From: Roseisolibacter agri | GTDB lineage: Bacteria > Gemmatimonadota > Gemmatimonadetes > Gemmatimonadales > Gemmatimonadaceae | Length of the DNA stretch: 64,000 bases | Direction of reading: 5' to 3' | Assembly (NCBI RefSeq): GCF_030159095.1 | Contig: NZ_BRXS01000001.1 | Location: 62,001-126,000 of the forward strand | In this document: in pieces, positions 41,247 to 48,848 of the stretch | Numbering within the stretch: the stretch's first letter is position 1 | Layout: each line of letters starts with the position of its first letter | The notes under the pieces: generated by a model | What the model was told of the DNA's origin: nothing | The model's input: the letters and a program-made list of their open reading frames with translations, nothing else | The model's database searches: none | Translations under genes and position numbers: made by a program

Positions 41247-41408
41247 GCGCCGGACCCAAACGGCATCAGCAAGGATGAAGATCGGATAACATCTGATAAC
41301 GACGGATGGCTCCTTCCGGAGTCGAGGGGCGTCGCGCCACACGGAACCATCCTCGTTATCAGATCTGATCAGATTTTCATCCTTGCAATGCCGTTCGTAG
41401 TTCGCCGT
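41247..41408. repeat. Family-A palindromic element A5
   Basis: Left end GCGCCGGACCC at 41247, then CAGCAAGGATGAAGATCGGA, TAACATCTGATAACGACGGA and TGGCTCC. The right arm (41341-41398) reads ACGGAACCATCCTCGTTATC, AGATCTGATCAGATTTTCAT, CCTTGCAATGCCGTTCG. The distal right terminus is eroded to TTCGCCGTTC. It occupies the entire space between the stop codons of the 113-aa gene (41240) and thrA (41409). Confidence 0.9.
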
Positions 41409-44093
41409 TCACCGCGCGCCCGCGAGCGCGAGCACGTCGTTCAGCACGCCCGCCGCCGTCACCTCGGGGCCAGCGCCGGGGCCCGTGATCACGAGTGGCC
41501 GCTCCTTGTAGCGACGCGTCGTGAACACGAACTGGTTGTCCGTGCCGCTCAGCGACGCGAACGGGCTCGCGCGATCCACCTCCACGATGCCGACGCGCGC
41601 CTCCTTCGGCGACACGTCCGCGCGATAGCGCAGCACCGCGCCGCGCGCCGCGGCGGCGGCCACGCGCGCGGCCCACGGGGCGTCCAGCGACTCGAGCTGC
41701 GCCAGGAACTCCTGCAACGGCAGCGCGGCCAGCGCGGGCGGCACCAGCGACTCCACCGCGACGTCGTCGAGCGTCCCCTTCCAGCCCACGAGGCGCGCGA
41801 GGATCACCGCCTTGCGCGCGACGTCCTGCCCCGAGAGGTCCTCGCGCGGATCGGGCTCGGTGTAGCCGCGCGCCATCGCGTCGCGCAGCGCGTCGCTGAA
41901 CGCGCGCCCGCGGCCCAGCTCCGCGAACAGGAAGCCGAGCGTCCCCGACGGGCAGCCCTGGATGTGGAGGATGCGGTCGCCGCTCTCCTGCAGCTTCCTC
42001 ACCGTGTCGATCACCGGCAGCCCCGCGCCCACCGTCGCCTCGTGCAGCACGCGGCGGCCGCGCGCGGCGGCCGTGGCCACGAGCCCCGCGGCGCTCGCCG
42101 TCGCCGCGTCCACCGTCACGCGCCCCTCGGCCAGCGGCTTCTTGTTCGCGAGCACGAGGTCCATTCCGTGATGCACCGCGGCGTCGAGCAGCGCGGACGT
42201 GTCGCCGGCCGTCACGTCGACGAGGATGGGACGCGACAGCGCGTGCGCGGCGATGTGCGCCAGCGCCGCGTCCGGCGCGCCCTCCGCGCCGCCCGGCAGC
42301 TCGGCCAGCGCGCGCCCCTCGGCCTTCGCCTTCGAGAGCGAGGCGAGCCGGCGCGGCGCGAGCCCCGCGGCGTCGAACACCCAGCCGCGCGAATCGACCA
42401 CACCGACCAGCGACACCGGCGACTGCGTGCCGTCCGCGCGCGACGCGCTCTGGCGCTGCGTGATCTGCCGCGCCAGCTCGCGTCCCACCTTGCCGAAGCC
42501 GAGCAGCACCACGTCGGCGTGCTGCGGCGCGCGCGCGGCGCCGCCGCCCACGCGATCGAGGCGGAACGCGGCATGGGCCGCGCGCTGCGCCGCGGCCGCG
42601 TCCTTCCCCGCGACCACCGCGCTGATGTTCAGCTCCGACGAGCCCTGCGCGATCGCGACCACGTTGACCTGCGCGTCGGCGAGCGCGCCGAAGAAGCGCG
42701 CCGCGATGCCCGGCACGCCGGCCATCCCGCTGCCGACCACCGCCACCGTCGCGACGTCCGGCTCGACGTCGATCCCCTCGATCTCGCCGCGCGCGATCTC
42801 CGCCGCGAACGCCTCGCGCAGCGCGGGCTCCACGGCCGCGGTCGCGCTCTGCGGCACGCCGATGCAGATCGACTGCTCGCTCGACGCCTGGGAGATGAGC
42901 GCGACCGAGATGCCCGCGCGCTCCAGCGCGCCGAACGCGCGCGCCGCGATGCCGGGCACGCCCGCCATGCCGGTGCCGCGCACGGTCACCAGCGCCTGCC
43001 CGCCGAGCGCGGAGACGGCCTTCACCGGATGCCGCGGCGGCGACGACGTCGCGCCCGGCGCGCGGCGCTCCTCGGCCAGCACGATCGTCGTGCCGGGCGC
43101 GGTGGGGTCCGCGAACGGGCGCACCGTCACGCGCGCGCGCGGCGCGGGCACGCCGGCCTCGCGATGCGCGTCGCGCTGCGCGGAGCGCGCGAGCAGCGGC
43201 ACGAGCGCGCGCGGGTGCAGCACCTTCGCGCCGTGGTACGCCAGCTCGCTCGCCTCGCGCGCGTGCAGCGCCGGGATGACGCGCGCGTCCGGTACCACGC
43301 GCGGGTCGGCGGTGAGCAGCCCGCGCACGTCCTTCCACAGGAACACGTCGCGCGCGCCGAGCACGCGGGCGAGCGTCGTCGCGGTGAGGTCCGAGCCGCC
43401 GCGGCCGAGCGTGACGACTGGAGCGACGCGGCGTGGCGCGTCCGATGGCGCAGCGTGTGCCGCCGTGCGCGCCGGCACCGCGCCGACGAAGCCCGGGATC
43501 ACCGCGACCGTGCCGCGCGCGAGCAGCGGCGCGAGCACGCGGCGCGCAGCGGCGGCGGTGCGCGGCAGGTCGGGGAAGGCGTTGCCCGGCCGGCCGTCGG
43601 TCTGGATCACGTCGCACTCGTCCACGTACTGCGCCGGGACGCCGATCGCCGCGAGCGCGGCGACCGCCAGCCGCGCCGACAGCCGCTCGCCGCGCGCCAG
43701 CACCGCGTCCGCGACGCTGGGCGGCAGGTCGCCGAGCGCGGCCAGGCCGTCGAGCAGTCCCGCGAGCTCGCCGAAGGTCGCGTCGATGACCGCGGAGAGC
43801 GATTCGTCGCCACCGCCGTCGCCCGCGACGCGGCGCGCGGCCTCGTCGTGCCGGCGCCGCAGCGCGTCGAGCGCGTGCCGGGCGCCCGTGGCGTCGCCGT
43901 GCGTCGCGCGGTGCGAGGCGTCGAGCAGCGCGTCGGTCACGCCGTGCATGGCCGAGACGACCACCGCCGTCGGGAGCGCGTCGTCGGTGCGCAGCATGGC
44001 GACGATGGACGCGGCGTGGCGCACGGCGTCGGCGTCGGCCAGCGCGGCGCCGCCGAACTTGTGCACGAGGGGAGCGGGACGGGCGGAAGGCAT
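41409..44093 (-). CDS. thrA: Bifunctional aspartokinase / homoserine dehydrogenase
   Basis: 894 residues from ATG 44093. The N-terminal aspartokinase has VHKFGGAALADADAVRHAA, ERLSARL, GFVGAVPART and GRGGSDLTATTLARVLGA. Two ACT-type regulatory repeats follow (VRGTGMAGVPGIAARAFGALERAGISV and VGSGMAGVPGIAARFFGAL). The homoserine dehydrogenase starts at VVLLGFGKVGRELARQI, with NKKPLAEG, ILHIQGCPSGTLGFLF and DPREDLSGQDVARKAVI. It catalyses the first and third steps of the threonine/methionine branch; the tandem ACT domains imply feedback control. The ATG at 44147 would extend the protein through a terminator-like hairpin and is less likely. Confidence 0.95.
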   Translation of the reverse strand: MPSARPAPLVHKFGGAALADADAVRHAASIVAMLRTDDALPTAVVVSAMHGVTDALLDASHRATHGDATGARHALDALRRRHDEAARRVAGDGGGDESLSAVIDATFGELAGLLDGLAALGDLPPSVADAVLARGERLSARLAVAALAAIGVPAQYVDECDVIQTDGRPGNAFPDLPRTAAAARRVLAPLLARGTVAVIPGFVGAVPARTAAHAAPSDAPRRVAPVVTLGRGGSDLTATTLARVLGARDVFLWKDVRGLLTADPRVVPDARVIPALHAREASELAYHGAKVLHPRALVPLLARSAQRDAHREAGVPAPRARVTVRPFADPTAPGTTIVLAEERRAPGATSSPPRHPVKAVSALGGQALVTVRGTGMAGVPGIAARAFGALERAGISVALISQASSEQSICIGVPQSATAAVEPALREAFAAEIARGEIEGIDVEPDVATVAVVGSGMAGVPGIAARFFGALADAQVNVVAIAQGSSELNISAVVAGKDAAAAQRAAHAAFRLDRVGGGAARAPQHADVVLLGFGKVGRELARQITQRQSASRADGTQSPVSLVGVVDSRGWVFDAAGLAPRRLASLSKAKAEGRALAELPGGAEGAPDAALAHIAAHALSRPILVDVTAGDTSALLDAAVHHGMDLVLANKKPLAEGRVTVDAATASAAGLVATAAARGRRVLHEATVGAGLPVIDTVRKLQESGDRILHIQGCPSGTLGFLFAELGRGRAFSDALRDAMARGYTEPDPREDLSGQDVARKAVILARLVGWKGTLDDVAVESLVPPALAALPLQEFLAQLESLDAPWAARVAAAAARGAVLRYRADVSPKEARVGIVEVDRASPFASLSGTDNQFVFTTRRYKERPLVITGPGAGPEVTAAGVLNDVLALAGAR

Positions 44094-44104
44094 GAGGGCG
44101 GGAG

Positions 44105-44141
44105 CAAAAGCAACGCGGCCCCCCGGGGTCGGGAGGCCGCG
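44105..44141 (-). terminator. Intrinsic terminator or attenuator just upstream of thrA
   Basis: On the minus strand CGCGGCCTCCC (44141-44131) pairs with GGGGGGCCGCG (44124-44114) over 11 base pairs with one G-T pair and a 6-base loop, followed by TTGCTTTTG (44113-44105). It begins about 110 bp after the stop of the disordered-protein gene and ends 11 bases before the thrA ATG. So it either terminates that upstream transcript or attenuates thrA. No obvious Thr-rich leader peptide was found. Confidence 0.7.
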
Positions 44142-44254
44142 CGTCATCGGTGCCGTGCGGTGCGGCCGACACGGCTTGGGCGCTCGGAGGGGCTGCTGGC
44201 ACGATGCCGGGCCGGGCCGACCGCGTCAAGCGGGCCGCCCGGCCCGTCGGGCCG

Positions 44255-44557
44255 TCAGCTCGGGTTGATCGGCTCGCGCTGGTCGGAGCTGGTGCGCGGC
44301 TGCCCGCCCTCCCCGCCGTAGCTCGGCTTGTGCTCGCGGTCGCGCTCCAGCGGCTCGGAGCCCGCCCGGTCCGCCGTGCCCTCGGCGCCGCGCCCGGTCA
44401 CCGCGTCCGTGCCCGCGGGTGCCGACGCGCTCGCGCCGTCGGAGCTGTTGCCCTGGTCGGCGTGCACGCCGGCCGTGGCCTCGCTCCCCGCGCCCAGGCT
44501 GCCGGTGGTCGAGCGGCGGGAGTCGTCCTGGTCGGGCGGCGTCTGTCGGTCGCGCAT
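44255..44557 (-). CDS. Small disordered acidic protein, 100 aa
   Basis: ATG 44557 follows GAGGAG eight bases upstream. The sequence is hydrophilic and low-complexity, rich in Asp, Glu, Gly, Ser and Thr (DRQTPPDQDDSRRSTTG; EPLERDREHKPSYGGEGGQ), without membrane or signal segments. It resembles stress-induced 'hydrophilin-like' proteins only in composition. It lies 20 bp downstream of a second protein of the same type, so the two probably form an operon. Confidence 0.65.
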   Translation of the reverse strand: MRDRQTPPDQDDSRRSTTGSLGAGSEATAGVHADQGNSSDGASASAPAGTDAVTGRGAEGTADRAGSEPLERDREHKPSYGGEGGQPRTSSDQREPINPS

Positions 44558-44577
44558 GCGCGGCTCCTCGGTGGGGG

Positions 44578-44925
44578 TCACAGGTCGTCGATCCGGCTGT
44601 CGGCCGATCCGGCGCGCGAGCTGCCGTCGGGGCGCTCCACGTCCTCGGCCGCCGCGCGCACGCGGGACTGCGCGGGGCCCTCGCTGCCGTCGCCCGTCAG
44701 CGACCCCTCGATCCCGTTCGACACGGGGTCGGTGTTGGTGCTCGGCTGGCCCGGCACCTGGTCGCCCAGCTGCGCGTCGCGCGGGGCGGTGTGGGCCGAC
44801 TCGGCGCCGTCGGGCCGGCCGACGCGCGTGCCCGCGTCGTCGCCGAACCCCTGCCGCCCGTCGGGGTCGCGGAACCCGGTGTCCGTGTACTGGCTGCGGT
44901 CGTTCTGCTTGCGGTCGTCCTTCAT
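44578..44925 (-). CDS. Small disordered acidic protein, 115 aa
   Basis: From ATG 44925 with GCCGGAGCGACC before it. The composition is like that of the following gene: highly charged and Gly/Asp/Ser-rich (KDDRKQNDRSQYTDTGFRD; QPSTNTDPVSNGIEGSLTG), no hydrophobic core expected. The pair is divergent from the ArsR regulator. Desiccation or osmotic protection is a guess from composition only. Confidence 0.65.
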   Translation of the reverse strand: MKDDRKQNDRSQYTDTGFRDPDGRQGFGDDAGTRVGRPDGAESAHTAPRDAQLGDQVPGQPSTNTDPVSNGIEGSLTGDGSEGPAQSRVRAAAEDVERPDGSSRAGSADSRIDDL

Positions 44926-45003
44926 GGTCGCTCCGGCTCGGGATGGGCCGGAGGGGTGCATGGCACGTGCCCCGATCCGATGGCGACGGGCGGCGCCGGA
45001 CCC

Positions 45004-45059
45004 TGAACCGGATGGTTGACGATCAGCGGGCGTGGTCGTACCGTGAACCACATGGTTGA
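45004..45059 (+). promoter_or_regulatory. ArsR-gene promoter with two TGAACC-N4-GGTTGA operators
   Basis: Operator 1 TGAACCGGATGGTTGA (45004-45019) and operator 2 TGAACCACATGGTTGA (45044-45059) are 40 bp apart. A promoter TTGACG (45016-45021), 17-bp spacer and TACCGT (45039-45044) is interleaved: -35 overlaps operator 1 and -10 abuts operator 2. The ATG (45052) lies inside operator 2, about seven bases after the -10, which predicts a leaderless autoregulated mRNA. Confidence 0.8.
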
Positions 45060-45405
45060 ACGAAGCGCCGACTCGCTGAGCCTCGTCTTCCGCGCCCTGG
45101 GCGATCCCACGCGGCGCGCGATGGTGCAGCGCCTGGCGGGCGGCGAGCGCACGGTCGGCGAGCTGGCCGAGCCCTTCCGCATGTCGCTGGCGGCCGCGTC
45201 GAAGCACGTGCGCGTGCTGGAGCGCGCGGGCCTCGTGCGGCGCCGCGTGCAGGGGCGCGTGCACCGCTGCCGCCTGCAGGCCGACCGGCTGGCCGAGGCG
45301 CAGGCGTGGCTCGCGCACTACGAGCGGTTCTGGAGCGAGCGGCTGGACGCGCTCGAGTCGCTGCTGGCCGAGGAGTCGCCCGACCCTTCACCGGATCGTC
45401 GATGA
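45052..45405 (+). CDS. ArsR-family winged-helix regulator
   Basis: 117 residues from ATG 45052. The winged helix is typical of the SRPBCC-linked ArsR group: LSLVFRALGDPTRRAMVQRLAGGERTVGELAEPF, recognition helix MSLAAASKHVRVLERAGLV and wing RRRVQGRVHRCRL. No CxC metal site is present, so it is probably not a metal sensor. The stop overlaps the start of the SRPBCC gene by ATGA. Its promoter carries two dyads of its own, implying autoregulation and control of the downstream gene. Confidence 0.93.
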   Translation: MVERSADSLSLVFRALGDPTRRAMVQRLAGGERTVGELAEPFRMSLAAASKHVRVLERAGLVRRRVQGRVHRCRLQADRLAEAQAWLAHYERFWSERLDALESLLAEESPDPSPDRR

Positions 45406-46280
45406 CGGACACCCAGTCGCGCGGCGCGCTGCCGCGCACCCTCGTGATGGTGCGCACGCTCGCCGCGCCCGTGGCGCGCGTGTACGCGGCGTGGACCGAG
45501 GCGTCGCTGCTCGCACGCTGGATGGCGCCCGCGCCGTACCGCGTGGAGGAGGCGGTGACCGATTCGCGTCCGGGCGGCATCTACCGCGTGAAGGTCGTGG
45601 GACCGGAGGGCGACGCGCATCTCACGACCGGCGAGTTCCTGGAGCTGGTGCCCGACCGCCGCGTCGTGCAGAGCTGGCTGTACGAGGGCGCGTTCGGCCG
45701 CGACGTCGCACCCTCGCGCCTCACGGTCGACCTGCGCGCGATCGGCCCCGCGCTCACCGAGGTGACGCTGACGCACGACCGCATCCCCGACACGGAGCCG
45801 TACGCGCACCTCGACGCGGGGTGGGCGGCGTGCCTCGACGCGCTGGAGACGCTGCTCGACGAGGGATACGTGCACGTGCGCGTGGCGCGCCACCTCGCGG
45901 CGTCGCCCGAGCGCGTGTTCGACGCGTGGGTCGATCCGGACGTCGTGGGCCGGTGGATGGCCGGCACGGGCGACATGGTGCGCATCGCGCTCGACCCGCG
46001 CGCGGGCGGCACGTTCCGCTTCGTCGTCCGCCGCGACGGCGAGGACGTGGTGCACGAGGGCACGTATGTCGCGTTCGACCGCCCGCACCGCCTCGCGTTC
46101 ACGTGGGGGCTGCCGCAGCTCTCCGCCGACCACGACCTGGTGCGCGTCGCCCTCGCGCCCGCGGACGGCGGCTGCGCGCTCACGCTCGTCCACCGCATGC
46201 GCGCCGAGTGGGCGGAGTACGCGGAGCGCACGGCGAGCGGGTGGGGGAGGATGATCGACGTCGTCGCGGCGGCCATCTGA
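45402..46280 (+). CDS. Protein with two AHSA1/SRPBCC domains
   Basis: 292 residues from ATG 45402. Two START-like AHSA1 domains lie in tandem: the first opens with VMVRTLAAPVARVYAAWTEASLLARWMAP, the second near residue 165 with VHVRVARHLAASPERVFDAWVDPDVVGRWMAG. Each has the usual strand series ending at a C-terminal helix. These domains bind hydrophobic ligands in a central cavity; the ArsR-SRPBCC pair is widespread, but the ligand is rarely known. A fused double domain is less usual than the single-domain form. A 28-codon fragment related to the first domain survives at 46986-47072. Confidence 0.9.
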   Translation: MTDTQSRGALPRTLVMVRTLAAPVARVYAAWTEASLLARWMAPAPYRVEEAVTDSRPGGIYRVKVVGPEGDAHLTTGEFLELVPDRRVVQSWLYEGAFGRDVAPSRLTVDLRAIGPALTEVTLTHDRIPDTEPYAHLDAGWAACLDALETLLDEGYVHVRVARHLAASPERVFDAWVDPDVVGRWMAGTGDMVRIALDPRAGGTFRFVVRRDGEDVVHEGTYVAFDRPHRLAFTWGLPQLSADHDLVRVALAPADGGCALTLVHRMRAEWAEYAERTASGWGRMIDVVAAAI

Positions 46281-46283
46281 GGT

Positions 46284-46562
46284 TGCGTGCTGCGTGCTGC
46301 GTGCTGCGTGCTGCGTGCTGCGTGCTGCGTGTAGCTCCATGCCCTCGGCGTCCGTCGTCGCGCCCGGGCTGTTGGCCGTTGGTGAGGATGCGGATGCTCC
46401 GGATCGGAACGGATCAGACGGATCGCGCCGTGTGGCGCATGGGGCGTCGCCGCCGCGCGGAGCGATCCGAAGCATCGCCCTTCAAGATCCGCAGCATCCG
46501 CATCCCTCCCAGAGGCACAGGGGACCGGCGCAGCGAGGCAGGCCACGCAGCACGCAGCACGC
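46284..46562. repeat. Family-B palindromic element B1 with heptamer outer arms
   Basis: The left outer arm is almost seven perfect tandem copies of TGCGTGC (46284-46331). The right outer arm is CACGCAGCACGCAGCACGC (46544-46562), its inverse. Inner arms are GGATGCGGATGCTCCGGATC (about 46387-46406) with GGAACGGATCAGACGGATCG, against GCGATCCGAAGCATCG and CAGCATCCGCATCCCTC (46462-46508). It begins three bases after the SRPBCC stop codon. The VOC gene starts 32 bp after it. Confidence 0.9.
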
Positions 46563-46593
46563 TCCACTCACTCCCTCACGAGGATCTCACCGC

Positions 46594-46977
46594 ATGCGCA
46601 TCGCCCTCGCCAGCGTGCTCGTCGACGACCAGGCCAAGGCCCTCGCGTTCTACACCGAGAAGCTCGGCTTCGTGAAGGTGCTCGACATCCCCATGGGCGA
46701 GCACCGCTGGCTCACCGTCGCGTCGCCCGAGGGCACGCCCGACGTGCAGCTCGCGCTCGAGCCCAACGTGCATCCCGCCGCGCGGCCGTGGCAGCAGGCG
46801 CTGTATGCCGACGGCATCCCGCTCACGTCGTTCGAGTCGCGCGACGTGCACGCGGAGTACGAGCGGCTGGTCGCGAAGGGCGTCGTCTTCCGCACGCCGC
46901 CGACGGTCATGGGCCCCGTCACGATCGCGATGTTCGACGACACCTGCGGGAACCTCATCCAGCTCCACTCGGCGTGA
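46594..46977 (+). CDS. VOC/glyoxalase-like protein
   Basis: 127 residues from ATG 46594 with CGAGGATCTCACCGC upstream. Single VOC module: MRIALASVLVDDQAKALAFYTEKLGF opening, SPEGTPDVQLALEP, and closing VTIAMFDDTCGNLIQLHS with the C-terminal metal-ligand region. This is the short glyoxalase/bleomycin-resistance/dioxygenase type and dimerises to form its site. It often accompanies ArsR-SRPBCC genes, as here; element B1 separates it from them. Confidence 0.85.
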   Translation: MRIALASVLVDDQAKALAFYTEKLGFVKVLDIPMGEHRWLTVASPEGTPDVQLALEPNVHPAARPWQQALYADGIPLTSFESRDVHAEYERLVAKGVVFRTPPTVMGPVTIAMFDDTCGNLIQLHSA

Positions 46978-46985
46978 CGCCGTCG

Positions 46986-47072
46986 ATGACGGGCGTGCGC
47001 ACGATGGCCGCGCCGGTCGCGCGCGGGGTCGCGGCGTGGACCGACCCGGCGCTGCTGACGACCGCGCCCTGA
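46986..47072 (+). pseudogene. Remnant of an AHSA1/SRPBCC gene
   Basis: A 28-codon open frame from ATG 46986 to TGA 47072 encodes VRTMAAPVARGVAAWTDPALL. It matches the opening of the first SRPBCC domain 1.6 kb upstream (VRTLAAPVARVYAAWTEASLL), about 14 of 20 positions identical. It ends shortly afterwards. It therefore looks like the truncated 5' end of a lost paralogue. The rest of 47073-47203 has no supported feature. Confidence 0.7.
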
Positions 47073-47203
47073 CGGCCCGGGCGAAACGTCGCGGTGGCGC
47101 GCGTCGTCCCTCACGCGGAGTCGGCGGCGTCGACGGCTGACGCACGAGGGGACGCACTCTCGTCGTCGATCCGCCTCGCGTCGTCCACGCCGTCCACGCC
47201 GTC

Positions 47204-48841
47204 ATGCCGCTCGCCGCTCCCGCACGTCGTTCGTCCGCGATCTCGCGGTGCGCCTCGCGCCTCGTGCCGCTCGTCACACTGCTGGCGATGCTCGCGGGCT
47301 GTCGCGACGTCACCGCGCCGGGGGCACCGGCGCGGATCGTCGTGCACGCCGGCGCTGGCGCGACGGACACCATCGGCGCCGAGCTCGCGCCGCTGCGCCT
47401 CACCGTCACCGACGCGTCGGGCCGCCCCGTGCCCGGCGTCGAAGTCGTCGTCGACCGCGTCGTGATGCCGCCCAGCGATCCGGACTGGCGGCCCGAGGAT
47501 CGCCCCGTCGCCATCCCACGCACGATGGACGGCCGCGCCGCGGAGTACGGCGGGCTGCACGACACCACCGACGCCGACGGCGCGACGGCGATCCGCGTCA
47601 CGCTCGGCTGGGTGGCCGGCACCGCGGCGCTCGCGCTCTCCGTCCCCTCGGTGGGCGTCGTGGACACGGTGCGCTTCACCGTGCGCCCTGGCGCGCCGAA
47701 GCACCTCGAGCTGCTGTCCGCCTACGACACGGCGCTCACGGTCGGTGCGCGCGCGCGGATGGCGGCGATCCGCCTCGACCGCGCCTTCAACCGCCGCGAC
47801 GACTCCGTGACCTTCGCGTCGTCCGCGCCGGAGCTCGCGGTCGCGGCGAACGGCGACGTGCGAGCGCTCGCGGTCGGCCGGGCGGCCCTGACGGTGTCGG
47901 CGCCGGGCATCGACAGTGTGACGACCTGGATCAGCGTGGTGCCGGCGGGCACGCTGGCCGTCGTGCGGCAGGACCTCGACGGCACGGCCCTCGGCGTCAT
48001 GCACGTGGACGGCACGGGCTTCCGGCGCGTGCCGTTCGACGGCGTGCCGGGGCTGCCGGAAGTGACCTGGGAAGGCTTCGGGCCGCGCTGGAGCGCCGAC
48101 GGGCAGACGCTGCTCGTGAACGCCCAGGACGAGGTGTACCGCGTGTCGCTCGACGGCGGGAGGTATCCGCTGGCGTCGTCCCTCCCCGGCGATCCCGCGG
48201 ATCCCGAGCGCCGGCAGCCGGTGCGCCATCTGGCCCGCGAGTCGAAGGACGGCTGGATCTACCAGAGCGTGTCGTGTACCGGCGGTGAGATCGTCTACCG
48301 CGTCCGGCCCGGGTCGGCGACGCCGGCCGAGCGCGTGAGCCCCGAGCCGTACGACGGCGACGAGGAGCTCGCGCGGTTGCTGAACTGCCAGGCCGTCCGC
48401 CACGAGGCGCCGACGCTGTCGCCGGACGGCCGGCACCTCGCCTTCACCGACGTCGCCTTCACGCCCTGGCGCTCCACCCTCTCGATCCTCGACGTCGCGA
48501 GCCGCTCGATCCGGTCGCTGGCGATCGACGGCTACGCGGCGCGCTGGTCACCGACGGGCGACCTGATCGCCTACTGGAGCGACGGCGGCCTCTGGGTCGT
48601 GCGGCCCGACGGCACCGGTCGCCGTCGCATCTCGACCTCGTCGCGCGACTACCGGTGGGGCGTGACGTGGTCGCCCGACGGCGCGTACCTGCTGGCGCGG
48701 CGCGGCGACCCGTTCGGTGCGACGCTCGTGCTGATCGCGGTGAGCAGCGGCCGCGAGATCCCGCTGCCGTACAGCTACTGGCGGCGTCCGCAGAACGGCC
48801 ACGTGATCTCGTACGGCCAGCCGGACTGGCGTCACGACTGA
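47204..48841 (+). CDS. Lipoprotein with Big domains and TolB/PD40-type propeller
   Basis: 545 residues from ATG 47204. Lipobox LLAMLAGC. Residues about 40-160 look like a Big1-type domain (LAPLRLTVTDASGRPVPGVEVVVD) and 165-245 like Big2 (ALTVGARARMAAIRLD). From about 250 the sequence has PD40/TolB propeller repeats: RWSADGQTLLVNAQDEVYRVSLDGG, TLSPDGRHLAFTDVAF, ARWSPTGDLIAYWSDGGLWVVRPDGTG, TWSPDGAYLLARRGD. It is predicted to be anchored in the periplasm or on the surface. No enzymatic motif is visible. Divergent or convergent partners give no functional hint. Confidence 0.85.
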   Translation: MPLAAPARRSSAISRCASRLVPLVTLLAMLAGCRDVTAPGAPARIVVHAGAGATDTIGAELAPLRLTVTDASGRPVPGVEVVVDRVVMPPSDPDWRPEDRPVAIPRTMDGRAAEYGGLHDTTDADGATAIRVTLGWVAGTAALALSVPSVGVVDTVRFTVRPGAPKHLELLSAYDTALTVGARARMAAIRLDRAFNRRDDSVTFASSAPELAVAANGDVRALAVGRAALTVSAPGIDSVTTWISVVPAGTLAVVRQDLDGTALGVMHVDGTGFRRVPFDGVPGLPEVTWEGFGPRWSADGQTLLVNAQDEVYRVSLDGGRYPLASSLPGDPADPERRQPVRHLARESKDGWIYQSVSCTGGEIVYRVRPGSATPAERVSPEPYDGDEELARLLNCQAVRHEAPTLSPDGRHLAFTDVAFTPWRSTLSILDVASRSIRSLAIDGYAARWSPTGDLIAYWSDGGLWVVRPDGTGRRRISTSSRDYRWGVTWSPDGAYLLARRGDPFGATLVLIAVSSGREIPLPYSYWRRPQNGHVISYGQPDWRHD

Positions 48842-48848
48842 GCAGGCG

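Noticed and set aside
41247-41408. Short peptides read across the palindromic elements (for example frames containing VVIRF or SDVIRSSS)
   Set aside because: The same peptides appear in several elements because the DNA is repeated; start sites are lacking. They are likely sources of false gene calls.
41388-44321. Long plus-strand open frames (977 and 689 codons) opposite thrA
   Set aside because: Low-complexity Arg/His/Ala or Ser/Ala/Thr translations opposite a gene with clear motifs; shadows of codon bias.
46284-46331. Heptamer array considered as a CRISPR or iteron origin
   Set aside because: Contiguous 7-bp repeats without spacers rule out CRISPR. No replication gene or DnaA-box cluster lies nearby, and the inverted partner array argues for an element arm.
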